From contig NC_085141.1 in assembly GCF_024139115.2 (NCBI RefSeq), positions 371,775,925 to 371,839,924 on the forward strand: a stretch of DNA of 64,000 bases, read 5' to 3'. This DNA comes from Armigeres subalbatus. Its lineage: Eukaryota > Arthropoda > Insecta > Diptera > Culicidae. Shown piece by piece: positions 21,600-33,889 of the stretch. The first letter of the stretch is position 1. Each line of letters begins with the position of its first letter. The translations under genes and the position numbers were made by a program. The notes under the pieces are model-generated. The model did not search any database and had not been told where the DNA came from. It saw only the letters and a program-made list of their open reading frames with translations.

Positions 21600-24500
21600 C
21601 TGTTGGGCTGTTCGGCCACATTGAGAGTTGACGTAAAGTCAAGGTCAACTTCTCTCCACGAACAGCCTAGATAGCCGTGTGGTGTCGGCAGCTGTTTGTC
21701 TGGCTAAGAATAACGCTACGGATTGCCTGTTCCAGTGGTAAAAGTCCACTATACAGGTGACCCCTAATTCTTGGTGTGATGCGGCTTTATGCTTACCGTG
21801 CCTATGAATGAATGGTTAGGGGGGTCTAAAAAGAACCTAACCGCTAACGGAGCCTGTGAAGCACCAGGGCACCCTTCACAGTATTGAGCCCTTATTGCGC
21901 TAACCGGAGCTATGGCGTAGTTGACTTTTTACTTCTCCGGAATAATCGGCTACTCTTATTCAATCTCAACTTGAGGTTAAATAAGGGTGGGATTATGAGT
22001 ATGTTTTTATTTAGCTTTTCATCTAATTGTCACCTATATGGATTCGCTTTATGCGTTTTTCACAGTGTACTCTGTGTTTCGTCTTTGACGTTCTTGATAC
22101 GATACCGACTTGGTTTCATTGTTGCTGTTCACATAAATGTTGAAGTTGTGGAGTGTATTATCGTAATTAGGATAGAAAGTTAGGATAGCTCAAATCAATC
22201 TTCAGCATAAAAGAACAGCAACGATTAATCTTTGTAGACTTATGCAAAATGGCAAATCCCAAGTGGCTTTGGTGCAGGAACCCTATTTTTGCAAGGGTAG
22301 CTTATACTTAGGTAACCTAGTGAACCCAGTTTTTGCTGCTTTCAGTAAAGAAATGGCAAACTCTCGATCAATGCCGCGTGCATGTGTGCTTGTTAACAAT
22401 GCTATTGTTGCTACACTTATATCTGAACTAACAGCCAGAGATGTATGTGCTGTCACAATTGATGCAACTGGCGGAACCCCCTTCAGGAAATACGTCTATT
22501 GTTCGGTTTATTTACCACATGATGAACCATCCCCTACGGATGCTTTCAAACGAGTTGTCATATATTGCACTTCAAAAGGCCTCCCGCTAATTGTCGGCAG
22601 TGATGCTAATGCTCATCACATCATCTGGGGTAGCTCGGATATTAATCTGAGAGGCTCCAGCTTGATGGAATACTTAAGTAATACCCAACGTAGTTTACTT
22701 AACATAGGCAATCGCCCAACCTTTATGGTATCTAATAGAGCAGAAGTGTTAGACATAACCCTTTGCTCCAATAGAATCAGTCACGAGTTGACGAATTGGC
22801 ATGTGTCAGATGAGGAATCGATATCAGACCATCGCTACATCTACTTTGATCATTTGAATGTTACTTCGCAGACCTTGCGTTTTAGAAATCCTCGTTCAAC
22901 AAACTGGGATCTTTACACAGAGTTGCTCTCTACCAAATTTCATGGATATCTACCTTCTATAGAAACTCCTACCGACTTGGATGATGCAGTTGATACTACA
23001 ACGTTGCACATCGTGGAAGCTTTCGAAGAAGCTTGCCCTTTACGTTCTGTAAAAACCTCAAGAGGAACCCCTTGGTGGAATTCCGATTTGGCTAAGCTAA
23101 GGAAGCAGTGCAGAAGGAGTTGGAACAGACGCCATTCAGTAGGGACGGATTCTTTCAAGTTGGCTCGCAAAGCTTACAAGAAGGCTCTACGATCCGGCTG
23201 GAAAAACCTTTGTGCAAATGTTTCCAATAAATTATTGGCAGTGGCTGATTTTCTACTCGCCGCTTCCACATTCAGGCGCTATCGTATATGCGCAAATAGC
23301 CAGCATGAGTTAACCGCCAGAAATTTGTATGGCGAAAGACATCTAACGCGGGTTTTCTCAAAATTAGGAACTTTTCATGAAAAACTATTTGGTACCGGTT
23401 ATGTAGGAAGGTGTCCGCTACTACGCCTAACAAATATTTTTTCGATGAAGGGGCTTAATTTTGAGAAATCGAACCTTAGATGCCTTTCGCCATACTGATT
23501 TCAGAAAGTAAACTCCTAGTGTGCCGCTGTTATTACGCTCAAAGCAGGCGATTCATTTGAGTGAAGCCAGTCTATTGAATAAAATTCTTGCGAGATCCAA
23601 TGATTTCCAAGTTGGCGAAATTCGCAAGCCAAATGGCGACTACACTTCTTCTGATGAAGAATCGTTAGAGCACTTATTTGTTACGCACTTCCCTGGATGT
23701 GTCGATATAACATCTTCCGATGTTCCTGATGTCTTTTCATGTAGCTATGGGTCTTGGGCTCAAGCACGTAGAATCATAACTACTGAATCAATTTAATGGG
23801 CACTTAACAGTTTTGCTCCCTACAAATCTCCAGGGGAGGATGGGATTTATCCCGTTCTACTTCAGAGAGGTTTTGATCATATCAAACATGTTTTGAAAAA
23901 GCTTTTAGTATGCAGTTTTGCTACTGGGTATATTCCCATATCCTGGCGGGATGTCACTGTAAAGTTTATCCCAAAAGGAGGACGTGCTTCGTATGAAGAA
24001 GCAAAGAGTTTTAGACCCATCAGTCTGACCTCATTTCTTCTGAAATGCTTAGAACGTATTATCGATCATCACATTCGTGATGACTGTTTGGCAAACATGT
24101 CTCTTCATGTTAATCAACATGTTTACCAATCTGGAAAGTCTACCGTGACTCTTCTACACAAGGTTGTGTACGATATCGAGAAAGCATTCGCTCAAAAGCA
24201 ATCGTGCTTGGGTGCTTTCTTAGATATTGAAGGTGCTTTCGACAACATGTCTTTCGATGCAATATTGGAAGCCGCACGTTGTCATGGGCTACCTAATATT
24301 ATTACCAAATGGATTCACCAGATGCTTAAAAACCGACATCTATAATCGACATTACGTCAAGCAGCGATTAGGAAATTAAGTGTCTGCGGATGCCCTCAAG
24401 GGGGAGTATTATCTCCACTTTTGTGGAATCTCGTTGCAGATACGCTATTGAGGTTACTCAATAATGGCGGTTTTCCTACCTATGGATTTGCCGACGACTA

Positions 24501-25850
24501 TCTTACATTGATAGTGGCTTTGTGCATTACTACCTTATTCGACCTGATGCAAAATGCTCTTCAGGTAGTTGAAAATTGGTGTCGCCAATATGGCCTTTCG
24601 GTCAATCCGAATAAAACATCTATTGTTCTTCTCACGGAAAAACGTAATCGTAATGGTATTCGTCCATTACATCTTTTTGGTTCTGAAATCAATGTAACTG
24701 ATCAAGTAAAGTATGTGGGTCTTATTTTGGATTCAAAGCTTTCCTGGACTCCTAACATTGAGTTCAGAATCAAAAAGGCGTGTATGGCTTTCGGCCAATG
24801 CCGACGAACCTTTGGTAAAACTTGGGGTTTTAAACTCAAATATATCAAATGGTATGGAAATGCTAATATCATCTTCCAAACTTGGACGTACATGTTCATG
24901 ATAGCATTAGAGGCGAAAGTATAGAATTGATAGTTCCGTTAGGATACGGCAGGCATGAAGGATGTTTTTATAGAAGTCGATTTCCATCGTGCCATCACAA
25001 ATATTGCCCTCCGCTCGCTTTCAAATCGACTTCTATAAAAACATCCTTCATGCCTGCCGTATCCTAACGGAACTATCAATTCTATACTTTCGCCTCTAAT
25101 GCTATCATGAACATGTACGTCCAAGTTTGGAAGATGATATTAGCATTTCCATATCATTGTAAATCGTTTAACTTCACGTAGAAGTAACACACACGAAATC
25201 ATTAATTTAGTTAATATCAAATGGATTTACTTAACAATTGTACGATCAATTTTGGCTTATGGATGTCTTGTGTGGTGGCAAAAGGGGGAAGTGAGGACAA
25301 TTCAGTCTAAATTAGGCCATCTTCAAAGGATGTGCCTAATGGCAATGACTGGTGCGTTCTCTTCAACTCCCACGGCTGCTCTCGAAGTTCTTTTCGACGT
25401 GGCCCCACTACACATACATCTCAAACAAGAAGCATTTTCTTGTACTTACCGACTATCGGTACTCGGTTTTATGGAAGAGAATCCTGTAAACCGCAGTTCT
25501 ACACACTTCGTTGTTACCGCTTATGGTTAATTGGGACAAAATTTTCCTTGCTCCAAGTGATCTCACACACGTTAGTAGTTTTCCTTATAGGACATTTTCA
25601 ACACAATTCCCCTCGCGGGATGAGTGGACATCTGGCTATTTTGAGAGAAGTATGTCAGACAGCATGGGCAGCAGGGACTATGTCCAAGGGCTTGACGATA
25701 CCTCCCCAGGCCATCTGCGAGTTGTGGCGCCTGCCTAGGATGTGGTGGGGTTTGACAGTGGGCCCTGTTAAACCTCTATAAAAAAGCTGCATGTATCCGC
25801 AAGTAGGCTCCGCCAAAGCGACCGTGTGCCGCTCAAAGCGCACAAGCCCA
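21600..25850 (+). mobile_element. Lian-like LINE (LOA clade), degenerate
   Basis: A non-LTR element with a 5' UTR-like region (about 21600-22180) followed by a single broken pol. The endonuclease (22186-22870) has LVQEPYFCKG, GSDANAHHIIWGSSD and SDHRYIYFD. The reverse transcriptase has PYKSPGEDGIYP (23820), FRPISLTSF, GCPQGGVLSPLLWN (24385-24430) and the catalytic GFADDY (about 24486). C-terminal sequence LAYGCLVWWQKG resumes at 25250 after a palindromic insertion. There is a frameshift near 23500, stops at 23796 and 24345, and another shift near 25530. The RNase H expected in LOA elements is gone: sequence jumps from DEWTSGYFERS into the 3' UTR near 25670. No ORF1 is present, as I recall for Lian. 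Confidence 0.75.
24853..25213. mobile_element. long-inverted-repeat insertion in the Lian-like LINE
   Basis: A 361-bp insertion flanked by an 11-bp duplication, ATATCAAATGG, at 24842-24852 and 25214-25224. Its removal restores the reverse transcriptase reading KYIKWIYLT. The left end starts an inverted repeat of about 135 bp (24853-24990 against 25021-25156) around a loop containing AAATATTGCCCTCCGCTCGC; the loop word recurs at about 42315-42340. The right side has an extra 57 bp outside the palindrome. An 11-bp duplication with long inverted repeats resembles Mutator-like elements, but the asymmetry leaves this open. Confidence 0.75.
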
Positions 25851-27597
25851 AGTCCTGGTGTTAGGTGGGACGCTAAACTGCCCTGACACGACGGCCCTCC
25901 GACGAGACAGGAGGTTTGCGCAGGCCCAATAAGCCGCCTTTAAAAACAACTATTACGAACGACATAGAAGATAATACGACTCGATACAATCGGCAACGAC
26001 CTAGGCGACGAATAAAGGATCACGATTGGAAGCTTGGAACATGGAACTGCAAGTCCCGCGGAATGGTAGTCCGAAGCACTTTCTTCCCCCGCAAGAATAT
26101 CCACAAGGCCACATGGAAATCACCTAATCAAGTAACGGAAAACCAATTCGACCACGTTCTAATCGACGGTAAATTCTTCTCCGACATCATGAACGTCCGC
26201 ACTTACCTCAGTGCGAATATTGAATCCGACCACTACCTCGTCGCAGTATGTCTGCGCTCAAAACTCTCGACGGTGATCAACACGCGTCGGAGTCGTCCGC
26301 CGCGGCTTAACATTGGGCGGTTACAAGACGGTAGACTAGCCCAAGACTACGCGCAGCAACTGGAAGCAGCATCTCTTGAAGATGGCTGGAGAGATATTCG
26401 ATCCGCCATTGGAAGCACCGCAACTACTGTACTAGGCACGGTGGCTCCGGATCAGAGAAACGACTGGTATGACGGCGAATGTGAGCAGTTAGTTGAGGAG
26501 AAGAATGCAGCATGGGCGAGATTGCGGGAACCTTCTTACGAACGAGCGTTAGGTGATCCAAAGGTGGCGGCAGCACTACGAAGAGCACCTGAATGGCGAT
26601 ATGGCGCACGCTCGCAGGACATGCGACTTCCGGCTCCGAATCCAGGAGGAGATTGGCCGGCTGAAAAACAACAAAGCCCCTGGAGTTGACCAACTACCAG
26701 GAGAGCTATCTAAACACTGTGGTGAGGCACTGGCTAGAGCGCTGCACTGGGTGATTACCAAGGTTTGGGAGGATGAGGTTCTGCCGCAGGAATGGATGGA
26801 AGGTGTCGTGTGTCCCATCTACAAAAAGGGCGATAAGCTGGATTGTAGCAACTACCGCGCAATCACATTGCTGAACGCCGCCTACAAGGTACTATCCCAA
26901 ATTTTATGCCGTCGACTAGCATCAAATGCAAGGGAGTTCGTGGGGCAGTACCAGGCGGGTTTTATGGGCGAACGCTCCTCCACAGACCAGGTGTTCGCTA
27001 TTCGCCAAGTACTGCAAAAATGTCGCGAATACAACGTGCCCACACATTATCTATTCATCGACTTCAAAGCCGCATATGATACAATCAATCGAGACCAGCT
27101 ATGGCAGCTAATGCACGAACACGGATTTCCGGATAAACTGACACGGTTGATCAAAGCGACGATGGATCGGGTGATGTGCGTAGTCCGAGTTTCAGGGGCA
27201 TTCTCGAGTCCCTTCGTGATGGTCTTTCGTGTCTGCTATTCAACATCGCTTTGGAAGGGGTAATACGAAGAGCAAGGATTAACACGAGTGGTACAATTTT
27301 CAATAAGTCCGTCCAGCTATTTGGCTTCGCCGACGACATAGATATTATGGCACGTAACTTTGAGAAATTGGAGGAAGCCTACATCAGACTGAAGAGGGAA
27401 GCCAAGCGGATCGGACTAGTCATCAACACGTCGAAGACGAAGTACATGATAGTACATGTTCAAGAGAAGACAATGTGAGCCACCCACCGCGAGTTTGCAT
27501 CGGTGATGACGAAATCGAGGTGGTACAAGAATTTGTGTACTTGGGCTCACTGGTGACTGCCGAAAATGATACCAGCAGAGAAATTCGGAGACGCATA

Positions 27598-30141
27598 CTG
27601 CCGTGTCAAGCATATCTGTCCCATGTCGAAAAATATGCAACTGAGAAAAATGCGATTGAAGTTGGAAACATATTTTTCATTTTGTAGCCAAATTGCTCCA
27701 TGAAATTTTGATTAATAAACGTATATAGATAAAAATAGTGTATTTCTAATGGCTTGATATGTTTCAAAGGATAAACACTGTTTTTTTAGTGAAATTTATT
27801 CAGTGGGACATTTATGCTGCGAAATTGAAGACAAAATTGATAATTCCAAGCATATTTGTCCCAGTGCTAGAGTATCATCAGATTACTTTGCGCTTAGCAA
27901 AAGTTCAGTTGGGTCTGGATAATAACCTGATTTAAATTAGATGCATTAGGTATTTTCAAAGCGTATTGTAGTAAGGGGCCATACACTAATAACGTAAGCT
28001 TTTGGGGGAGGGGGCTCTCACGGTCCATAGAAAAAAAAATGTGTATTAAAAAGCTGACATGGGGACGAGTGTGTCTGATATTATACCTTACATAAGGGTA
28101 AGGACAGTGAGAATTGATTCCTATACATAATTTGATCCTGAAATAAATTCAGGATAATTATGTTTCAGCGCAGAAGCATCAAAATCAGGTTCCGTGGTAA
28201 CTCAATACCGCAATACTGCGAAGGTGTTTGATGATTCCTATGAAATTTATTTCAGATTAGCATCTGATGTGTCGAGTGGAAAATTCCACTTGCGTGTATG
28301 AACATTTGAAAACACATGTTTAGGATCATTTTTTCGTAAAAAGTTGCACTCGACGGGAAGTTCGGCCCCATTGTTATTGAAAATCGATTAATCACTTCGT
28401 TCCGAAGCTATTGCAAAAATCTTGTACATGCGATTAGAAGCACGACTACAAAGCGATGATGCTTAGGTGGCTTGGTTGGACTCACGGTCAAAGGAATTTT
28501 CGGGTGCTATTAGGCATAAAAGTATTTTCGTGTTAGCACAGACAAACAGAACTCGTCAAATTTCCATCGTTCACTGATTTACTGGTCAAATAAAAAAATC
28601 ATTAGTTGGTCAATCGAACACTCGTGGCACGCGCGTCGGATTTGCTCTAGTTTGACGTTTGATCATTACTGCCATCTGGTTCGTGATTTGCCCAAATAAC
28701 TGAAATGATTGAATGATCAATGTGTTATGTCTGTTTGTCTGTGGTGTTAGCCTCATCATATATACGAATGCAAAAATGGTAATGCCAATAAAGGAAAGAA
28801 GAAAAAGTGTAAATAAATACATAGAATGCGAATAAAAATGAGAGACTATTCTCACTTAAGTTTTTATATAAATATGCTAAATATGCTTCAATTATTACTT
28901 TTCAATTTTCATGATGTACAAGAAAGGCATCAACGATGTTAGGTGGATCAACCTTTTTACCCATTGTGGTATAACCCATATTCTATCTCTGAATGATTTG
29001 ATAATGAAAATTGGCCTCTTCGAAGTAATTTAATAAGGTACCCCGGGGCAAGTGGGACCTAAAAAAACGCTAGTTCAGCAAAATTGTTAACGCATACTTA
29101 GACAACTGGTTATTTCAGAACATTAACGAATGATACACCATTATATATTTTAGTATTTTTAATTTGTAACAGATCAAAATAGCCAATTTATGTGTTAAGC
29201 ACTTTATTTATCTGAAAATCTTATGCGAAGTTTGATAATAACAAAACGCAAGACACATTATGTTGACCTATTGTAGAATAAATAGATTATTTGCACTGTG
29301 AACAGAAGAATATCGCATAGTTATAGCCATTGCCCTTCTTCATGCTGGAGATAATTTTCAGAATGTAAAATACGCATTTGGTAAATAACTGTACAATACT
29401 TTTTAAAAACGAAATCAAACTGTATCTGATTCAGATCCATATGATATATGAATGACGAAGTTATTTTCACTAGACAGTCATCTAAAAACAATTAAAATAG
29501 CTTTATCGAAAATGTTGTTCAAATATGTCCCACTTGCCCCATGTATGTTAAAATTCAAGGGCAAATAAAATTGGCAGATCTTGGCTTTAATTAAAAAATT
29601 TAAATCGTTTTCGATGTCACACAATTATATAGTTGCTCGAAATATTCACTTTCCACATCAATGATAAATTTAGAAACGACTATTTAGTTGGAAATCCATT
29701 GAACTAAAATAAAAGTAATAGATTTTCCCGTTAGTTTAAAGTCATGATCAAGCAATAGCATTAGTATGGTGCCTCAAAAGGTTTCGATTCCAAATATTTT
29801 TGTGTGGGGTGAATTCGTTTATAGTTCTGCTTCATCTTCCTAGAACATTGTTGCCATTAAAAACGTTAATCGATTCATCTGCAGTCATAGTACCCACTTA
29901 CCCCGTATTTTCACTTGCCCCGGGGTACCTTACATGTTGTATGAAATTTGTTTCAATGGGACAGTTATGCTTGGAAATTCTACAATGGGACAAAATGACC
30001 CGATATTTTTTCGCCAAGTTTTCGAACAAACTATATGTATTTATTTGTTCACAATAAAATATACATTATTTTAGAACTTTTGGTGCAAAAAACTCAAAAA
30101 TGATAAAAATTGACATGGGACAGATATGCTTGGAACGGCAG
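27598..30141. mobile_element. 2.5-kb TIR element, non-autonomous
   Basis: Ends are CTGCCGTGTCAAGCATATC on the left and its imperfect mirror ending CTTGGAACGGCAG on the right, with CATA on both sides (27594-27597, 30142-30145). The motif CCAAGCATATCTGTCCCA recurs at 27846-27864 and, inverted, at 29957-29975, as well as in the terminal repeats, so each end carries a terminal and a subterminal copy. No transposase is visible. Part of its length is a nested TA element (29036-29930), a possible Feilai-like scrap (28743-28790) and a GGGGGAGGGGG repeat near 28010. Superfamily unknown; a 4-bp duplication alone does not decide it. Confidence 0.7.
29036..29930. mobile_element. TA-flanked element with GC-rich TIRs
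   Basis: An 895-bp element bounded by AGGTACCCCGGGGCAAGTG and its exact mirror, with TA at 29034-29035 and 29931-29932. The word CCCACTTGCCCC also occurs inside (29530) and CCCACTTACCCCG near the right end. The interior is AT-rich and non-coding. It lies inside the 2.5-kb TIR element. The TA target suggests a Tc1/mariner-type non-autonomous element. Confidence 0.8.
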
Positions 30142-30734
30142 CATAGTGGCTGGAAATCGTACATACTTTGGACTCCGCAAGACGGTCCGATCGAATAGAG
30201 TTCGCCGCCGTACCAAACTGACAATCTACAAAACGCTCATTAGACCGGTAGTCCTCTACGAACACGAGACCTGGACGATGCTCGTGGAGGACCAACGCGC
30301 GCTCGGAGTTTTCGAAAGGAAAGTGCTGCGTACCATCTATGGTGGAGCGCAGATGGCGGACGGTACGTGGAGGAGGCGAATGAACCACGAGTTGCATCAG
30401 CTGTTGGGAGAACCATCCATCGTTCACACCGCGAAAATCGGACGACTGCGGTGGGCCGGGCACGTAGCCAGAATGTCAGACAATAACCCGGTGAAAATGG
30501 TTCTTGACAACGATCCGACGGGTTCAAGAAGGCGAGGTGCGCAGCGGGCAAGGTGGATCGATCTGGTGGAAGATGACTTGCGGACCCTCTGTAGACTGCG
30601 TGGTTGGCGACGTGTAGCCATGGACCGAGCCGAATGGAGGAGACTCTTATATACCGCACAGGCCACTTCGGCCTTAGTCTGAATAAATAATAATAATCTA
30701 CTGATATTAAAGAAATTGCGGAGGATATTTAGGA

Positions 30735-31640
30735 ATCCAGAAATCTTGTTGGAAGGTTAGCAAACCGAATCCAAGAGATGGAAGGACTCATAAACGAAAT
30801 GTATTTAAGTTCGGAAGCGTAGTAGCAGGATTTATGCAATACTTGAAAATACCAACACCGATGGGTTCTCCCTTGTAAAAAAATAAGTGCAATTCTGATT
30901 AAGCGACATCGCAGCAGAGGCAGACCCAGAGGTTCATGGCGGCGAAGCCTCAATAAAGAAATAAAAGAAGTCGACCGAAATCTAACCTGGCAACAGGTTA
31001 AAGCGATAGCCGGGCAACGCTCAGGATGGAGATCTTTCAAGTCGGCCCTTTGCACCACCGGAGGTGTACAGGATCCATAAGTAAAGTAAGTAAGTCCACC
31101 AAAAGTTCAGCGCCCACTGGCTGACTTCATAGACAGGTCTTCACTAATAGATTTCGCCTCCTCCAATAATATGGATATTCGCTTCTACTTCAAATCGCGC
31201 TGCAATAAGGGAACAGAACTTGAAATGCTAGAGACGTGTACGCGGCCAGCAGATTCGCCTCTTTCAGGAAAAAAATGCCGCCTGGGGGAAGCGGAATGCA
31301 AGCAGATAAAGCTGCGGTGCTGTTCTAAAGAAACACGCAAATTCTAACAGCAGCCGACAAAGGTTTCGTGCCGTGAGTCGAGATGTGCAGGGATAAGGAT
31401 TGAAACTACTTGATCAAGCATCGATGAACGACTAATATTCTGGATCCGAAGTCAGACCTGAACATACGTACGGGCGGAAAGAGATTTGTAGACAAGCGTC
31501 AGATTGGAACCAGCGGGACATCACAACAGAGGCAGATTTAAAGGATCAATGGGGTGAAACTTTCATGCAGCAATAATAAAAAAAGTTGACCACAAAGTAA
31601 GCAGGCAATGATGGTCAGAAAGTGATACTAATAAATAAGT
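30735..31640 (+). mobile_element. relics of another non-LTR retrotransposon 3' end
   Basis: The plus strand at about 30895-31080 translates to RHRSRGRPRGSWRRSLNKEI and WQQVKAIAGQRSGW, wording found at the C terminus of RTE/BovB-like LINE polyproteins, followed by a stop and an (AAGT)n tail at 31080-31096. A second, more decayed segment to about 31640 repeats the same kind of sequence (ITTEADLKDQWGETFMQ) and ends in AATAAATAAG. Both are severely 5'-truncated. Confidence 0.5.
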
Positions 31641-31726
31641 GAGATACTACATTAAACATTTGCATTCCAAACCATTGAATTTTATTTATAGATGTTATAG
31701 ATAACTAAATATTTTTCTTTAATTTA

Positions 31727-31732
31727 TTTATT
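31727..31732 (-). terminator. polyadenylation signal of gene 2
   Basis: AATAAATAAA on the minus strand gives two overlapping AATAAA signals (31727-31732 and 31723-31728), about 55 bases after the TGA stop at 31790-31788. Confidence 0.5.
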
Positions 31733-31787
31733 ACAAAATACGTTTTAAAATACATGAATATTTTTCTTCTGAATCATTCCGTGCAAT

Positions 31788-33579
31788 TCAACTGGTCCCA
31801 GTGTATCTTACCTTATCTACAGAGAATCGTTGCTTTTGATTTAGCAATTTGGTATCCAATGAAACGTTTTGCTTTGTTGTCAGCTTTTCGTCTGCTTCTG
31901 CTGCAGAATTCGACCCGCATTTAATCCTGAATGAAATATAAACCATAAGAACATTTACAAATTAATCTTAAGTTCAATGATAATCTGATAATACTCACAT
32001 AACCTCGTGAATCTGTCGGTTCTGTTTTTTAAGCCGTTTTACCATGTCAAGTAAAGTGTGGCGCACCGTTTTGCTTAGATGATCATCCTGCCCAATTTCA
32101 CCGATAATTTTCTCCCTTCTACAACACTGACGCTGCTTCTCATCCTTGAACAGGATATCCCGCAATTGCATTTGATCGTTGTGAACCTAATGAAGTATGT
32201 TTAAGAATATTTTGTTTATAGTACTATCATCAATTTGGTTACCTACCTTTGCATCTACTTGTGATATCGCAAAACATTTATCTGCATTCTGTTTAATCAT
32301 ACTACTCAACAATTTGTTATCGAACCTCAACATTTCGTTTTCTTTTCGCAGAGCGGCAATTTCCGATGGCGTTGCAGAATCTTTTGAACTTTGGATGTGA
32401 ATTTGCTGTAGATAGGAATGTTTGGGTTATTTCACTATTTACAGAACTGCATTTTCGATTCATACTTACCATCATATTGTCTCTTACTTCTGTGCATTTG
32501 TCAGTTTGCCTTTGAGTATTATTCAAATTAGCATCGGGTGAACCCAAAACGAGAACCTTGCTAAAGCCCTGAATCAGATCATTGCACTCACGAGAAAGCA
32601 CATTTTGCAAATCCACAACCTTCTGCTCGAGCTGCTTTATGTTATACTGTGCTGGTAATAACTTCGTATTATTCTCACTTTTCTGTAGCTATAAAAACAG
32701 ATTAAAAATATTTCGTTTAATTCTATCACCTTACTTATTCGTATCTTAAAAATAAGGTTTTCCCCTTGTTTCAAAATCGTTAATAATCAATTCAGTTTAC
32801 AAGCCTGTTGACGCTCTAATGCTCGAACTCTGAATTGGCAATGAAACTTATTCACTCACCTTTTCGATTAGGTCACATTTAACTGCAAGTTCAACTTCCA
32901 GTTTCGTGATACGCTTCTGTTTAGCTTCACATTCCGCCTTATGTTGGTTACACTTCTCTTGGAGTTGTTTAATCTTCTCGCACAACTGATCATACTCATC
33001 GTCTTTACCAAATACAAATGTGTCATGTAATATCGTAGCTTCTGATTCATTCTTAGATGATGCTTTAGGTTCTTTTGCGCCACCTGCTTCCAGTCCTCGT
33101 TGTTCATATTTAGGGAAATCAAACGCCGACTTGGTAACGTTGCTTTTTTCTTCGTTGTTAGCATCCTCTTGTGCCGTTCTAATTTCTTGTCCGTTTGACC
33201 TCAGCTTACTGGTTGTTGATAACGGCCGTTTATTCCGAAGGTACGATGGTATTCTGCCCAATTGATGAAATTTTTGCTTGCTGTTAACGTCCACCTCGCT
33301 ACTGTTTAGTATGCAGCAATGGGAAACGTGTTTTGTATGGTTTGTTGGTGCTCTGGTGGCAATAGGCAAGTTCGAAATTTTCACATCAGTTGTTGTGTTG
33401 GAATTGCTATGCCAGCTTGAAGCCCGCTGTACGCTGCCTGGCTGGCGAGGTTTGATCAGAGCGTCGGTTGATGTCCTTTTTGGTACATCGCTGTGAAGTT
33501 TTGGCTTTTGAAACACTGCAATGATTCACAAGGGAATTAATAATTATGTATTGCATATAAAACCATCGAGTATCATACT
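31788..33579 (-). CDS. uncharacterised coiled-coil protein, paralogue 2 (6 exons)
   Basis: Minus-strand paralogue of the gene at 15333-17042. Coding exons are the single base 33579 (end of exon 1), 33515-32860, 32688-32470, 32405-32247, 32186-31999 and 31926-31788; the joined frame is open for 453 codons. Residues 65-70 are SHCCIL and LGRIPSYLRNKR follows, as in paralogue 1; coiled coils follow from about 175 (CEKIKQLQEKCNQHKAEC) to the C-terminal LLDMVKRLKKQNRQIHEVM. Intron positions 1, 2, 3 and the last match paralogue 1; the intron at 32246-32187 has no counterpart there. Exon 2 contains no in-frame ATG near its start. If intron 33578-33516 is spliced at its GT...AG, the A of exon 1 joins TG to make the start ATG, with TAA TAG in frame upstream. 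Otherwise the gene uses a distant exon or is a pseudogene. Function unknown. Confidence 0.65.
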
Positions 33580-33889
33580 TGTGGATTCCGCTTCTTCTAA
33601 CTATTAGAATATTTCAATTTATTGAAGATAATTTTCAATGTATGTAAGCTGATCGTTATAAAGAACGAGATCTATTCTTTCACATGTCAAGTAAAAATTT
33701 GAAATGAGCATTCAAATGGTTTACCCCAAAATAGGTATGTATTATTGTTGTAGATTCATAATGGGTAGCTAAAATCAACTACGAACGAGACTTACCTGCA
33801 AATATAAGATCCTGATTGATACCCCGAATTGATTTTGCGGATAACAGTTATAGTAACAGCAAGAGATTATGCGTACCACTACACTCAAT

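Larger units (their letters stand above)
25857..30695 (+). mobile_element. RTE-clade LINE (family A), interrupted
   Basis: A LINE split by the insertion at 27598-30141. The endonuclease (25916-26480) shows KLGTWNCKS, then NQFDHVLIDGKFFSD and SDHYLVAVC. An internal deletion joins NCKS to the middle of the domain and another lies near 26550. The RT has NKAPGVDQLPGEL, YRAITLLNAAYK, and the catalytic FADDIDIM near 27330. The C-terminal part (30146-30682) has RRRMNHELHQLLGEPS and GRLRWAGHVARM. It ends with a stop and a TAA-rich tail, as in RTE-type elements with simple 3' repeats. Frameshifts near 26650 and 27200 make it inactive. The family resembles what I recall of JAM1 and BovB-type RTEs; the clade name is an inference from motifs. 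Confidence 0.7.
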
